In this document: piece by piece, positions 22,185 through 34,978 of the stretch | Layout: each line of letters opens with the position of its first letter | How positions within the stretch are numbered: position 1 is the first letter of the stretch | From: Bombus terrestris | Lineage: Eukaryota; Arthropoda; Insecta; Hymenoptera; Apidae | Direction of reading: 5' to 3' | Length of the DNA: 64,000 nt | Assembly (NCBI RefSeq): GCF_910591885.1 | Contig: NC_063274.1 | Span: 7,440,001-7,504,000, forward strand | Notes under the pieces: model-generated | Database searches by the model: none | The model's input: the letters and a program-made list of their open reading frames with translations, nothing else | Told to the model about the DNA's origin: nothing | Made by a program: the position numbers and the translations under genes

Positions 22185-25100
22185 TCACAGTTTTTGCATT
22201 CTGTAGTTTTTATTGTTGTCTTCATCGTCGTTATGATCATCACTTTCTTCTTCCGTGGATGCATTATCTAACCATGTTAACCAACTGTTGACCTACACCA
22301 TTTAAACATTATTAATTAATACAAGTTTCTTTAAGTTTAGTTTGTTATCACGATATAAATTACTAATCACATGTCAAATAGAATAATTATAGTTACGAAG
22401 ACAAAAAAAGTGTATTGGTATTAAGCAGTTGGTATTGGTATTGAGCAAGTGTTTCATAGAAATTGTTATGCAATTAAGTGTACTTTTTATAGCACAGGAG
22501 CATTTCATCAATAAAAAATACTGATTATATTGTACTGTATAGTACTGTGCTAATTTGTAGACATACATAAAATTTGAAACATTAATGTAATATTATGAAA
22601 TTTGAAGTCCTATTTACCTCAAATAATGCTTTACCCTTGCCCGGATAAGCATCAGTAACACATTCTTTCCATTTGAAATAGGCATCTTCTTCAATCACCT
22701 CTAATCGATAAAGTCCATCAAACCATCGCAATAGCATCCCTTTTGGAAAATTGTGCGAGAACCAAAATGCTTGAAGTGCATGGAGAGCTGTCACTTGAGA
22801 CTCTATATCGACGAAGAGTAAACGCATCAAACGTGCATATTTTTCCAGTAATGCTTTTTCCTTATCTATTACTGATTTTCCTACACTAGAAGGATCAACC
22901 CCAGGTGCCAGTATTGTTTCCTAATACAAACATGAAAAATAGAAATAATTATAAAGATATCAAAATCAAGTATGGAAAAGGGGACATGAGATTTTTAACT
23001 ATTTACGATACCAACAAAATGACTATAATAATGATACAATACTAATAAAAATGTAAAAAGAAATTATACATAGTTAATAAATATAGTAAGATAAAATAAC
23101 GATTTTAATTAATTTTTATACTAACCTGTGTAATGTATTTCAGAAGAACGTTCATCAAAGCGTTAATAAACTCTGAATCAGAATGATGCGAAGGTTCTAG
23201 TTTTTCTTTGATCCATTTGTAAAGAGTATTAGGATTTGGGTCATATTCTAATTGACGCCATATATCTCCCTGGATCTTAAGAAGCGGATAAAGGAAAGTC
23301 AATTCTCTGTCCTCCAAGATCTCCGCAAGTCTCTCTTTTGTCTTGTCTGCTTCAGGTAGCTGGCTAATAAGATTCACCTTGCTCTCGTTAAAGATCTGTG
23401 TGAGTCTTGCTTTGCCTTGGCTTTTATGTAACTGCTGAAGTGTAAGTAAAAACAATGGATGATGCTGACCGTTTTCTGTCACAGCAACCAGATCGGTTAA
23501 TTGAATTAAATTATCCACAATAGCCTTGGCTGTTAAGAAGGCAACGTGAGAAGCTACACAAGGCACAGTACTCTCTTTTTCTGGAATATTGGACACTAGT
23601 TCTTTCCATCCCTCATGTATCTGCTGTACGGTAATCATGTCTGCTTTCTCCAATTCAACTACAAGTTTAGCTGCGAGTTCACGCTCAGAATCTCCGCGGT
23701 CTAATGTATTAGAATATAACGTATAAACTGCGTGACGTAAAAATCGTTCAGGTATTTTAAGATCTTGAAAAGCTGTTATTGCGTCCTGTATATTCGTATG
23801 AGAAGCAAGATCGTCCATCAAGGAGTTCACTTTTTTCAGTATCTCTTCTCTAGAGGTTCCTTTGTCCTTTCTATCACGAGCTTTTTCTCGTTTATCTACA
23901 GGACCTTGTTTTATTACGATTGCTGGTGACAATTCCTTGTGCAATAATGGCGAGCTGGGTTTTAATGTGCTAGTACGTAGAAGAGGTAATTCCGATGCTC
24001 GTCCTGTGAACAGATCTATTAATTGAAATAATAATTAGAAATTGTCTGTGTGCGGCCATGCGTATTAGCATTTATATGTTAAATTTGAACATCTAAATTA
24101 GATATGATTATTTAAAAAGACTATGAATTTGGTTGAACCATATGTTAGTGTTATTATCTTTTTCAACCAAATTATGTGTATACATTATTAACAGTTACCA
24201 CTAAGCATTTGAAAAATTAATATTTGCAAAACTAAATAATATTTTATTAACAAAAATACATACCACTGTTGAGAGGTAGGTTGGGATTGATGTTAGTTTG
24301 TTTAAACATCATAGAATTAGCTGATGGTCTTAGTGATACTTCTTCTGGATGCCCAATCAACATCTTATTTTTATTGAAGCGTAATTGTTCTTTATTGCTA
24401 TCTGTAATTCAATGAAACAGATTCATTAGCAAGACGTACATGTTTTAATAATAAATTACCATTTAATAAAGTAATACGTACTGTTATTGAAGTTTTGCGG
24501 TGAATTATGTTGCTGTTGATTGTGTTTTCCTTGATAGTTGTTTTGGTTACGATTCTGATAGTAACCCGGCTGGTTACGTTGATTGTGACGGCCATAAGTA
24601 ACCCCGGAAGATCCAGAGAATCCGTTAGGGCTGAATGGGGATGGCATGCCGAACGATGGAGAAGTCAATGGTATACTTCCCATCATATCCATGTCTAATC
24701 CGCTACGTCCCATTTTTCTTAAAAATTCAGCTCCGAGGCGATCCTCACGTCTATGGAAGCCATTTCCCCTCGAAGACTCTTCATTATCACTGCGAATTTG
24801 ATTAATTGGCATTGGACCTTCAGTGCTGGTAGCCTTACGCGGTACCCAGCCATCACGGCGTAGCTCAATGACATCACGCAGCATAAACTTGATGCGTAGA
24901 GGAAGATCTCTGCTCTCAGCTAAGGAGTTCATACGATTGAAATATTGATCCATAAGTCCGCGGCCTTTATCCGAGTCAAGGATACGGCCGCAGGTACGCA
25001 TGATTTGACAAAGGCATTCGATATCCTCGGCAGTATCCCCCCTGGATCTCCTTCGCCTTTTCTTCTCCAATAGTTGCTGGATGCAACGATGTAAAATCGT

Positions 25101-25728
25101 TTCCGATACGATTCCCAATTTTCCCAGTTCTCCGATGAATTTAATGTTACCAAGCATTTTGCGCTTAGCCACCTGTCGGCGTTCCTCTTCCTCTGGGCCA
25201 AGTTCATCCTGATTTTCGAATGCCTCGCTTGCCTTTGAACGATTTTCAAATTCGTCTTTGCACTTGTTAAGAAGGAGAACTGTGAATGTGCTTTGGCCTT
25301 TTTGACTTTCAATGAGTGCTTTTCGTGGTTCAAAGTTTGCAGCTTCGTCAGACAGCCGTTTGCACAGCTGTGCGTACATAGAACTGTACTTGGGTTCATC
25401 AAGTGCTTTTTCGAAGATCTAAAAGTGTAATGATAATAAATATTGAATTATACAGATTTTGATTTTATTTTACATATTATAGCACTTATCATCTTCTTAC
25501 CAAAAAAATGACACCTCTGAGAATCACATCAGAATTAAGCTCAACGTTGAGCAGGTCGCTGCTCAGCTTTGCGAACTTTTCCGGCGTAAGCTTATTAAGA
25601 ATACCCCGCACCTTTCTAAAGATGAGATCATTTCTGCTTTCTGGGGTGAGTGCATCGCGTCTAACAGTTGAAGGAGGGATCCAGCGTTGCTCAGCGGATA
25701 GGGAGCGAATATCGTCCCTGGAAGGCAT
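22185..25728 (-). CDS. NAT1: NAT1 / eIF4G2 (DAP5, p97), translation initiation scaffold
   Basis: Cytoplasmic eIF4G-like scaffold that binds eIF3 and eIF4A but lacks the N-terminal eIF4E- and PABP-binding part; it drives non-canonical initiation. Coding exons in order: 25501-25728, 24482-25418, 24264-24401, 23126-24015, 22618-22920 and 22185-22292. They total 2604 nt, giving 867 aa (human about 907). The N-terminus MPSRDDIRSL leads to AEQRWIPPSTVRRD, the conserved entry to the MIF4G domain (about 45-275; KVRGILNKLTPEKF, KFIGELGKLGI). An Asn/Gln-rich low-complexity stretch lies near 350-388. MA3 lies at about 490-615 and the C-terminal W2 domain at about 640-835 (HNFPKGMLLRWFDGLYRLEV, then FPGK-type YPGKGKALFEV, SWLTWLD). 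The tail is acidic. In-frame stops lie just upstream of this AUG. Complete. Confidence 0.95.
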
Positions 25729-25958
25729 CGAATTTTTTTAATTTCAGTGTGTTACAAATAACAGTGAACACAGAAGATTGATTGGGTGTAAAAAGAAGCA
25801 GCTCGTGTATGACTGTTATAGCCAAGGTAACTTTCTAGACCCTGACCTTCCTCCCGAGACACGAGAAGCACCCCCCGGTCCTGTGGGGTTGTCCGTTGTT
25901 GCGCGTGTTTCGGCCCCCTGAGTGATAAATCACAGCACACAGATCTTCCTTTAGGAAG
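25729..25958 (-). other. NAT1 5'UTR exon
   Basis: A good acceptor (polypyrimidine, then CAG) ends at 25959 on the minus strand. From there the sequence runs to the NAT1 AUG without another acceptor, so this should be 5'UTR joined to the first coding exon. In-frame stops at 25744-25746 and 25738-25740 close the NAT1 frame just upstream. The middle part is GC-richer than its surroundings. Confidence 0.55.
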
Positions 25959-28900
25959 CTGAAACAAAAAGAAGATTACAATAAGAATACCTGTCATTTC
26001 ATCAATAATTTATTGCTTACACGCATGCTACTCCATCCATGTTTGACTATTAATATCGCAGCCTTTTGTACCTAATGATGCAAAAATATGATGTATTAAC
26101 ACACATGCAATTGGGATGCTTAGAGTACAAGTTATCGTGTGCAGTCTGAAAAAGTACATTATAATTTTATCTCTTTGCACAAAATGCATTCCTATTATTT
26201 CTCCATTAAATCTAATCAATCTTTGAACTATGTGTACTACAATATATTTAATGAATTTTATACTATTGTCATCAAATTACTATGTGATAATTATATCATT
26301 ATGTAATAATGATATAATTATAAATTAAATGTCTCTATGAAAGACTTCTCAAACGGAGGGATAAATTTATGAAAAGAACAATTGAAAAGTATTTTCCAAA
26401 TAAAGAACATCCTACTTTTTAAAGAATTTACTAATATCAATATATTAAATATATAATACTTATGTAAACTGTACAATACAAATTTATTTCCAAAAATAAA
26501 TTAAATTTTCAAACATATACAATTTTTGTAAATAAAAAAGAACGTAGATTTTTTCTTCTTTATATTTCAACATTGTAGTACTAAATATGATTATGCAAAA
26601 TGGGTGAGAAACATTCACTCTTGTCCAACAATTAATAAATCATAAAAACATAACACAAACATCTATTTATTTCTCTTTTGATAATAAACATCATTTTGGA
26701 GTCAAGTAAATAGAAACCGAGCATAATGTAACATGTAAAATACAAAATCACAACAAAACAAATTTAAAAAAAAATAAATTAAATTTCTTTTTTTCCATCT
26801 ATTGTATATAATAACAAAATATCAATTACTTTATAAGTAGGCTGCTAGATGTTTATGTAAATTCCTATTTTTTGGAATACAATTAAAGAAATGGAATCTA
26901 AAGCAAAAATTTATTTCGTTTATTAAATATTACAGCAAATATTATTATACTTTGAATAAACTATAGTTTTGCATACTATGTGGATTTCTGGAGCTTTAAG
27001 GTTCCTATAGATGCATAAACATCCGCAGTCTACTTGTAAGAATAAGACTTCTAACGGCAGGAAGCACGGATTAACAGTGTGCAGCCTTATTGCGCTCACA
27101 AGTGAAGGTCTTCAACGGGCAGGACGAGGACCTTCTCCAGGGAAACGGCTTTGATCTTGAGGTATCGGTTACGAACAAAACAACCAAAAGCCGTGGACGA
27201 TAAACGTGGAGAGGATCGTATGTGGGGCGCGGCTCATGGTCAGACGGTCAATGAACCTTTCGTCGTCTCACCTCGACCGATCTCGGCTTCTATCGCCAGC
27301 ATGATCGGGCGAGGTCGGACAACTTCGTCCTGACTTCGACTAAGGTCGCCTTTGACCGCCTCTACTAAGCGATCCATGTATTTAGGGTGCATGACTGGAA
27401 AACCTTCGGTCTGTTTTCAATTATATGCTACCGGATGGAGGAAAACAGAGAATAGCTTTATCTCGAGAACAGAAAAGATTCCAATATCAAGTCTATGTAC
27501 AGTTCTTTGTGCAATGTTCTTTTTCTTTGAATCGCAGTATTATAGACTTTTTTTTACCATGAAAAACACTTATCTCTGTTTATGAGATGAAAAAGTAAGG
27601 TGGAATCTATAATAATTAGAAGTATGTGCAAAAATTGTCAGACAAATATACATGTATAAATTTGAGTTTTAATGTTTAATTATTGTATGCATTTATGGTA
27701 ATTTATGCGATAAATGAAACTTGAGTAATCTGCGCAGTGTTTTGCTTATCTTTATAAATGTACTTTATGATGAAAAATAAATGTATTGAAATAACAAGCT
27801 TTTTTGCGATTAGAAGAATTCCAAGAGCAAATTGAAATTGTTAACAGTAATAACATAGTAGAAATGGGAGATATATACGATACTGCTGTAAATTATTTTG
27901 AATGATTTTTAGAAATGTAGAAAATTTGGATGAACAATGTAATTTTGGAATATCAATATACGGTCACAAAAATTCTCGCTCGGTAAAAGCGGAAACTAAA
28001 TACCATTGAATATGTATGTACTTACACATACATATATTGTGACTTAAAAAGTATTACTTTGGGTTGCACGACGAAGGTTGCTGTCTGCAACATGCTTCGA
28101 CATTGAAAATTTCTTTGGTACATTAAACCGGTATTTGGTTTCGTTTCCTTTTAAATTTATATTACTTTCGTTGTCAGACAAGTACACGAAGGTTTAGGGA
28201 AGGCAATCACTTTGACTTGTTCGATTACCCAAAATAACAATTGAAATTTCTTAGCAGTTCTAAATTTATCTTGTTTAAATTTAAATATACGCATTTAAAT
28301 ATCTACCGAACATTTCAATTTGGACATGACAAACGAAGTACTATATACAAATAATTTTACAAATATGTAATTAAACTATAATCAAATACTTTTTGTAATT
28401 TTCTTTTTTTTGTATAATAATTCAATAATAATTTTAAATATTGATAATTTCATCGTAAATTGTATACAAAACTTGTATGGAAATGCATCATAAAAATAAT
28501 GCATTCTATGATTTAAATATCTATGGAATTCTGGAACTATGACACCGGAAGTTCCAAAGAAACAGATTGCAAAGAAACAGTTATACCAATTTTATAGTTT
28601 TTGAAGCTACAGCGCATGCCAAGTTGAATATGTCATAAGTATATCTACGAATGTTATTATCGTAAAACAAAGCAAAAAATAATCCAAAAGTTTAAATGTC
28701 TTTAAATATGTTTACCACAATAGATATTACCTTGTAATAATTTATATTGCGTATTTTTCGTTAAATAAAATTAAAATTACTGATGAAAATATAATTAAAT
28801 ATTTAATTAAATATAATTATAATTAAAATGAGGACAGTAACATTTTTAACAATTTTGAACAATGCATAGTGTAAAATGACGTTAAACGAGACCTTAAAAA

Positions 28901-31815
28901 ATAATTATGTACAAGTGAAGCCACGTGCTAACAATAAACAAAGAGATAACAACGAAACTTAGATCGAGCAGTTGCTATCCTTCTTTGAATACTTCAGACA
29001 CTCCATTATTCTGTTTCCTCATGACACGTCATTGATGCGCCGTGACGGCTGCACTCCACGAGTTAGAACAAGGTTGCCAACTTTTGAAGGCCGATAACGC
29101 ATAAGATCAGCGATTGTAGGAAAAAGAAAGTGAAGTACCTCTAATTCAAATGAAATTTTTCACTAAACACTTAAAGCAACTTCTATAGAGAATATTTTCT
29201 CGGTAATAATATTCTAAAATGTTTCTAGAAAGAAAGAAATAGCAAATAGATCTATGATAATACTACCAACATTATAAACAATAATCGCTAGAGAAATAGC
29301 ATTACACAAAAAGGGACCAAAATTCCTTGCCTCTAAAATTTTTCACGACAATGCACATTATTTAACATCTCATTATTTAATGAATTTCATGTAATTTAAA
29401 AATTTCTCGACATTCCAACTATAATCTAATTACCGGAGAGTTGTAATTTTATTTTATACATTCACGATCGTTTTTATGGTTCGCATAATTAGCACATGCA
29501 CAGAAACACAGATACCGAATTTACCAAAAATTTCTAGCAAGTGACATAGTTACGTGGCGAAGTGCAAATTAGCCGCACAAAGTGGACAGCTGAAAGAAAA
29601 TCAGTACGTCTATTCATAGTACGATAAGCGTTTAAGTTTGGTGTAACAAAGAGGCCACATACGGTCGTCACACGTCCGACATAGGAACAGTCATATGGCC
29701 GAGCATTTAAAGGCGCACGACGAACGCGCTCGCCACGGGTGCGCATGTTGTAACACGCTCTGCCCCAAGTATTAAATGTTTCGAGGTTGTAATCGTTAGA
29801 ATTCTGGATCGTTAGTATGGCATTATAGAAACTAAGGTGACAAGTTTTTCACATCGAAACGAAAATTGATTTTGAACGAATTACATATACTCCTATATAA
29901 AAATTAATTTCAACCGAATCATGCTTATAAATCTTCGAATTTTATATCCTAATTTAGTTTTGATTTGACAAAAAAGATACTTTGACCATAGAAAAGATTA
30001 TAACTTAAATTTGAAGAAAGAAATCACATATATTAACAATATATTGATATATTAAAAAAAATCTTTAATGAGAAAAACACAATGAACCAAAAATGAAATT
30101 GAAGATCACTTGCTCAAGTATTATGACGAAACGAAATAGATGAAAAATAGTTGCCAGAAATGCTTTTTTTTAAATAAACAGAAATTCGAAATTTATAAAA
30201 ACAATTCTAAAAATTCGTTCTCTGTTAGAAAGATAACGCAATATATTATTAGTTCGGCATCATTTTGTAGTTTCTTTGTTCAACCATAGCATACAATGAA
30301 CAACAATGAATAGAAAGATAAATGAATTATAAATGTAAAATCTACCAAAGGAACGACATTATAATTTTAAATATATAAAATGGAGAACATGAAAAGTATC
30401 TATCTTAATCGAAAATTTGAGGCCATATATGTACAAAAATTCCAGCGGAACGTCAGAAACATGACAGTGTACGGCTGGTTGGTTTCGTACACGCCTATGC
30501 GTGTACGTGCACATTGATCGATGAATACGTATGTGTGCTCCATGCATACATATGTTTACAAGAGTCTGTCTCCATATCCGTCACAAAACGAATGTATCAG
30601 TGTATCGAACAGCAAAAAATTTGTCGAAACGAACACTTTTTTCTCAAACTTATTCTAGAATATATCACTAGAAAAATTCCTAAGTTTATTTGTCTAAAGG
30701 AAATTCTTAAGAGACGACTAACCCTGTTAATTTTTACATTCCAACTTCACTCTTTTTCAACGAATAAAAAAGCTTTTAATGCTTTAATCCTTTTACAGGA
30801 ATTATTACTTCCACCAATAAAATTTAAGAGCTACGTGAAAATATATCTTCGTTTTTGAAGTACGATAAAGATAAAATATGGCCAATATGGGCGTAAGAAC
30901 CAGAGCACTACCCCCATTTGTAAGGGGTGGTAGAATAGCAAAATAAAATTGAATTCTCTAAAATAAATTCTTGCATTTACACAAAATTATACGTATCACG
31001 AATGGCTTTTTGGTAGTATAAGGGAACTTAAGAAATTCCTATAACAATAAAGAAACAGCCGATTGATTCGAAGATGAGCAAAAGAATAGGGCAGAGTTAA
31101 AGAAACCTTTGACGTAAGCAGTGTGCATAGGACTCTCTAAATAAACGAATCGATTTTGCAACTGAACAGAAAGTAACCAACAATCGAAGAAAGGAAGGTA
31201 CTAATTTCAAAATTCATCTAAAAGGAAGCTAGGCAACAGAACATAATGGTGGAAGGAGATTTATCATAAACGTCGAAAATTTTGCTTTCGCGTATAGCTT
31301 AAAAGAAAATATGCTTCTAATTAAAATGCGAGATCTGCATAGCTTGAAACGTGTATAAAACATGCTAGAAGATAAAGGAATGAACCTACACCAAAAGTCA
31401 CACCGATTAAAATGTCAAAAGTGGGAGGGAGTTGCGTAGGTGCTTGCAAACAACACTCAATTACCACTCGTGCATTGTTTAATTTTGCTGTTATTCAAAC
31501 GAGAACTAGTCGATCGAATGAAAAAATTGGAATTAAAACAAGATATAAAACTATAAAATACGATAGGGAGTCGACGGAACGGAAGATGCGTTCGGAACCG
31601 ACATGACGCACGACCTATGTACGAGCTGTATTGACTCGAAAGCAACCCTCGAGAAAATTCTACCAAATTTCCCAACTTTTAACCAGATTTTTCGTGAAGA
31701 AAATACACGCAACGTGGTAAACTAGTATTAAATTGGTTATAGTAGCAGGCAGACAAATTAAAATGTATGATTTTTGCGACTAAAACGATGAGAAATCACA
31801 ATAGCGTTTACTTAC
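25959..31815. other. Probable NAT1 5' intron / intergenic region
   Basis: Mostly AT-rich, with no recognisable gene. Two GC-richer blocks stand out: 27.05-27.41 kb, which holds exon-like minus-strand reading frames (separate entry), and 29.53-29.76 kb, which has a 70-codon minus-strand ORF without known similarity. If the exon at 31.8 kb belongs to NAT1, this whole interval is its first intron. Confidence 0.4.
27096..27410 (-). other. Unrecognised exon-like block (possible coding exons or alternative NAT1 5' exon)
   Basis: Sub-block 27272-27410 on the minus strand starts after a CAG acceptor and ends at a strong donor (G|GTGAGA). It is open throughout, phase 0 to phase 1, with translation including KYMDRLVEAVKGDL and IMLAIEAEIGR. 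Sub-block 27096-27232 is a second open frame ending in KVLVLPVEDLHL and a stop. The phases of the two do not join cleanly at the obvious acceptor. Base composition is much richer in GC and CpG than the surroundings. I do not recognise either peptide. This could be a small gene, a decayed gene copy, or an alternative promoter/5'UTR exon of NAT1. Confidence 0.3.
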
Positions 31816-31913
31816 GGCCGACGGTTGTTGTTTCTGAAGGCTTTCGCAATCAGTCGGTCGTACTCGGGAACTTCCGTACCGTACGTCTTGTCAAGCCAAT
31901 GTCCGCCATGCGA
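31816..31913 (-). other. Predicted exon, candidate NAT1 5' exon with uORF
   Basis: On the minus strand a GC-rich block ends at a perfect GTAAGT donor (31810-31815). It contains ATGGCGGAC, resembling the YY1-type element often found near transcription starts. That ATG opens a 19-codon frame closed by TGA (31850-31909). A second frame, from TCGCATGGCGG, is open across the whole block to the donor (HGGHWLDKTYGTEVPEYDRL). It lies head-to-head with Syx13 and about 5.9 kb upstream of the NAT1 5'UTR acceptor, so a NAT1 first exon at a shared divergent promoter is the simplest reading. Assignment is inference; it could be a coding exon of an unknown gene. Confidence 0.4.
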
Positions 31914-31919
31914 CTAACA

Positions 31920-33445
31920 TGTAGTCCTGCAGGAAAGTAGCTTATTAGTCGGTTTAACTGTTCAATAGAAAAATTTTATTACGGATTTTTCTTACCTTTT
32001 ATTGCTTTAAACGTATAGAAATATATTAAAATAAATGTACCATTAGTTTTATTTTTGATCCTAGCGGTAGTAATATATAAGACGGTATTTCAGACATTCG
32101 TTTCTATGAATGGATAAAAAATTATTTTATATTGTAAGTTAATATTTTTATTTATTTCTCTTAACAGGAAATTTTCTAAAAAAAATTAATTTCCTTATAT
32201 GAAAGATTACAATTTATATTTGTTTATTATAATAAAATAAAACAGTGTTTACCAAGTGATGTTTTGAATCTAGTAGTACTGACGGTGTTGTAGACACAGT
32301 AGACTATATTAAATTCCTTTTATATTACAAACTAATTTGAAATTCGCAAGACGTACATTATATTATTAATAATTTATTATTAGAGAATAGATCTATTTTT
32401 ATTAGTCGATAAGTAAATGGATTATTTACAGATACCGAATCTGAACTTAAAAAATATGAAACGCCGATAATGTGGAAATCTGTCTGAATTGCGGTTTCGT
32501 ATACAAAGGGGCTATTGTCACATAGGCGGTGGATTAGATCATTTAGGCAACTGTCAGTTTCTAAGATTCAGTACATAAAGATAGTTCTCTTGATTTTTAA
32601 ATGTGAATTAATAAAGCAATTTATATTTAGATATTAAGAACATTTGTGATAAAATAAGTCAGGTTTGTTTTACATATTTGTCACATATTCATTTATGCAT
32701 TTTTATCTCGTATTAATTTTATTCTTTCGTGTACGTATTTGCCGTATATCATTAAAGATCCGAATGCTATTCAGCTGCATAATGACGAATAGAAATAGAA
32801 CAGAATTTTAATACATGCTGATTAAAATTTTGATTTACTATATAATATGTGTATCATATAATATTATACTATATTATTCTAACTAATATATCATTTTTAT
32901 GACAGCTTCAAAACATTCATCTGATACATATTTATATTGTATTTCCTAGGGTTCAATAAATTTTACATTTACTAACAATATTACCATTGACAGAAAATTT
33001 AAAAGTTTGAACATTATGTGTTTTGTATAAATATTGAAAAATACTTGAAATACGTGTAATAGGTACATACATTTAACAGTATTATGGAAAGTAAGATTAA
33101 ATATATTTAATCTAGGAGAATAGAAATTATATACAATTATAAACAAATAAAAGATGATGTTAATTTAAATACATTGGAATACATAAAAATTCTTTTATAA
33201 TGTTTACATGTCCTTAAAGTTTTAATAGTGATTCATATATGTGATAATTTATCAGTGTTATTCATGGATGTGTCATATAGGTTTTAAGATTTCATTGTGT
33301 GTTTATATATATAAACATAAGGTTACACGTAAAAAAATTATTCGCCAAAATTATAAATGTATTTATTTTTCATTTTTAAATTTTGCAGGTCTCTGAATCT
33401 TTTAGAAGTAGAGAAATTTTAATGAAACTTATATTTATTCTTAGA
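31920..33445. other. Upstream region / 5'UTR and first intron of Syx13
   Basis: AT-rich; no coding exon is supported. A GC-richer segment near 32.46-32.6 kb, with an initiator-like TCAGTTT, is a possible Syx13 transcription start. The sequence holds an 18-bp palindrome at 33300-33317. The intron acceptor probably lies at 33444. Confidence 0.4.
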
Positions 33446-34978
33446 ATGGCTCACTGTTCTCAAACATATGGGTCCACGGATCAACGGACAGATGTACCTG
33501 ATGTAGGATTTAGTCCTACTGAACTTTATAGTCTCAGTGAAAATATTACTACTAACATATATACAATAAATACAAGTTGGAAGACGCTTGAACGTGCATA
33601 TAAAAATGTTGGAACCAATAAAGATAATCAGGGTCTAAGAGATAAGGTGTAAGTAATTATAATAAATTTGAAATAAAGATCAAATAATTTAGATATATAT
33701 GATACTTTTTAATGTCCTATTAACATTTTACATTTCAATTCATATTTATATTTACTTTCTATGTATTTATTTTGTAACAAGGCATGTCACACAGTTAAGC
33801 ACAAATCAAGTAGTAACCCAAACCAGCAAAGACATTGCAAGACTGACAGTGCTAATGAGGCGAGGTGATAAACAACAGAAGTTGCAAATTGAGAAACTTA
33901 CCACTGATTTCAAAGATGCATTGCAAAGATACTCAGATATGCAGAAGGTAAAATATATTTTATTAATTGTGTCCTAGTTAATTGTAATGTTATCATGTAC
34001 TTATAATTTCTTTGTTATGGAATTTGTAGTCAATTGCTGAAAAAATGAAGAGACATATTTTGCTTACAACTAGTATAGAAAATCCTATGGATCCCGAGGA
34101 AGAAGAACAACAACGTTTACTTCAAGCTCAGGAAGATGAACACAAAGTGACACAAAGGTTTGAAATAAACCATATGCTCATTTTGATAGATATACATAAC
34201 TATATCTGCACATATTTGTAATGAAAAGAGCTTGATTATTTCTCACAGTCTGCATACAAGCAATTGGATGAGAAATAGTTCACATTATACTAATCTTATT
34301 AAAAAAATGAAGATTCAAATAGGTCTTTTTCATGATTTTCGTAATATGAGCTTAATTCATAGATTTTATAGTATGAATATCGAAATAGCTTAAATTAAAA
34401 ATTTCATCGAAAAGATTAAATAATTACAGTGTGTATTATTCATATAGAAAAGTTATAAAATGCACTTGAGTGTATGGTAAGTTTATTTTAATCGATATTC
34501 TAATACATAATACAAGTCCTTTAAATTATATTATTGATTATACATAAAATGATAAAAAAGTAATCTACAAGTACTTCTCTTTCCTGATGTGCTTAGGAAT
34601 CTTGAGTTCCAACAGGACATACTGTTAGAGAGAGAAGACAGGATAAAACGAATTGAAGGTGATATTTTGGATGTAAACCAAATAATACGCGAACTGGTAG
34701 CATTGGTGCATCAGCAAGGAGATTCAATCAGTGAGCTATTCTGTCCAAATTTTATAAAAATATCTCGTTTTTGCATATTTTTATAAATGCTTATTATTGT
34801 AGACACGATAGAGAATCAAATAGAAGATGTTCACGTGAATGTTGAACTGGGAGCGCAAGAATTAGTTAAGGGAAGTAATTACCTAAGTAAATATCGACGG
34901 AAAGTTTTTGTCTTACTGTTACTCGTGATCATAGTTGCCGTTATATTAATTATTATTCTAGTCACTAAATTAAGTTAG
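33446..34978 (+). CDS. Syx13: Syntaxin-12/13-like endosomal t-SNARE
   Basis: Tail-anchored Qa-SNARE for endosomal membrane fusion. Exons 33446-33648, 33782-33947, 34030-34157, 34597-34730 and 34803-34978 total 807 nt with continuous phase, giving 268 aa. The N-terminus, MAHCSQTYGSTDQ, is unstructured. A Habc bundle runs from about residue 30 to 140, including QTSKDIARLTVLMRRGDKQQ and LTTDFKDALQRYSDMQ. The SNARE motif lies at about 175-240: REDRIKRIEGDILDVNQII, a central-layer glutamine in VHQQGDSI, then IENQIEDVHVNVELGAQEL. A C-terminal membrane anchor follows (VFVLLLLVIIVAVILIIILV). The motif order and YGST N-terminus fit Syx13 better than Syx7/Avl. The start was chosen just after an acceptor at 33444; in-frame upstream ATGs at 33422 and 33383 are possible but less likely. 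Confidence 0.88.

Noticed and set aside
29534..29746. 70-codon minus-strand ORF
   Set aside because: GC-rich, Arg-rich, no homology or splice context; kept only as part of the noncoding description.
30907..30934. Hairpin-like CTACCCCC / GGGGTGGTAG
   Set aside because: Imperfect bulged stem of about 8 bp, with no precursor-length extension to support a structured RNA.
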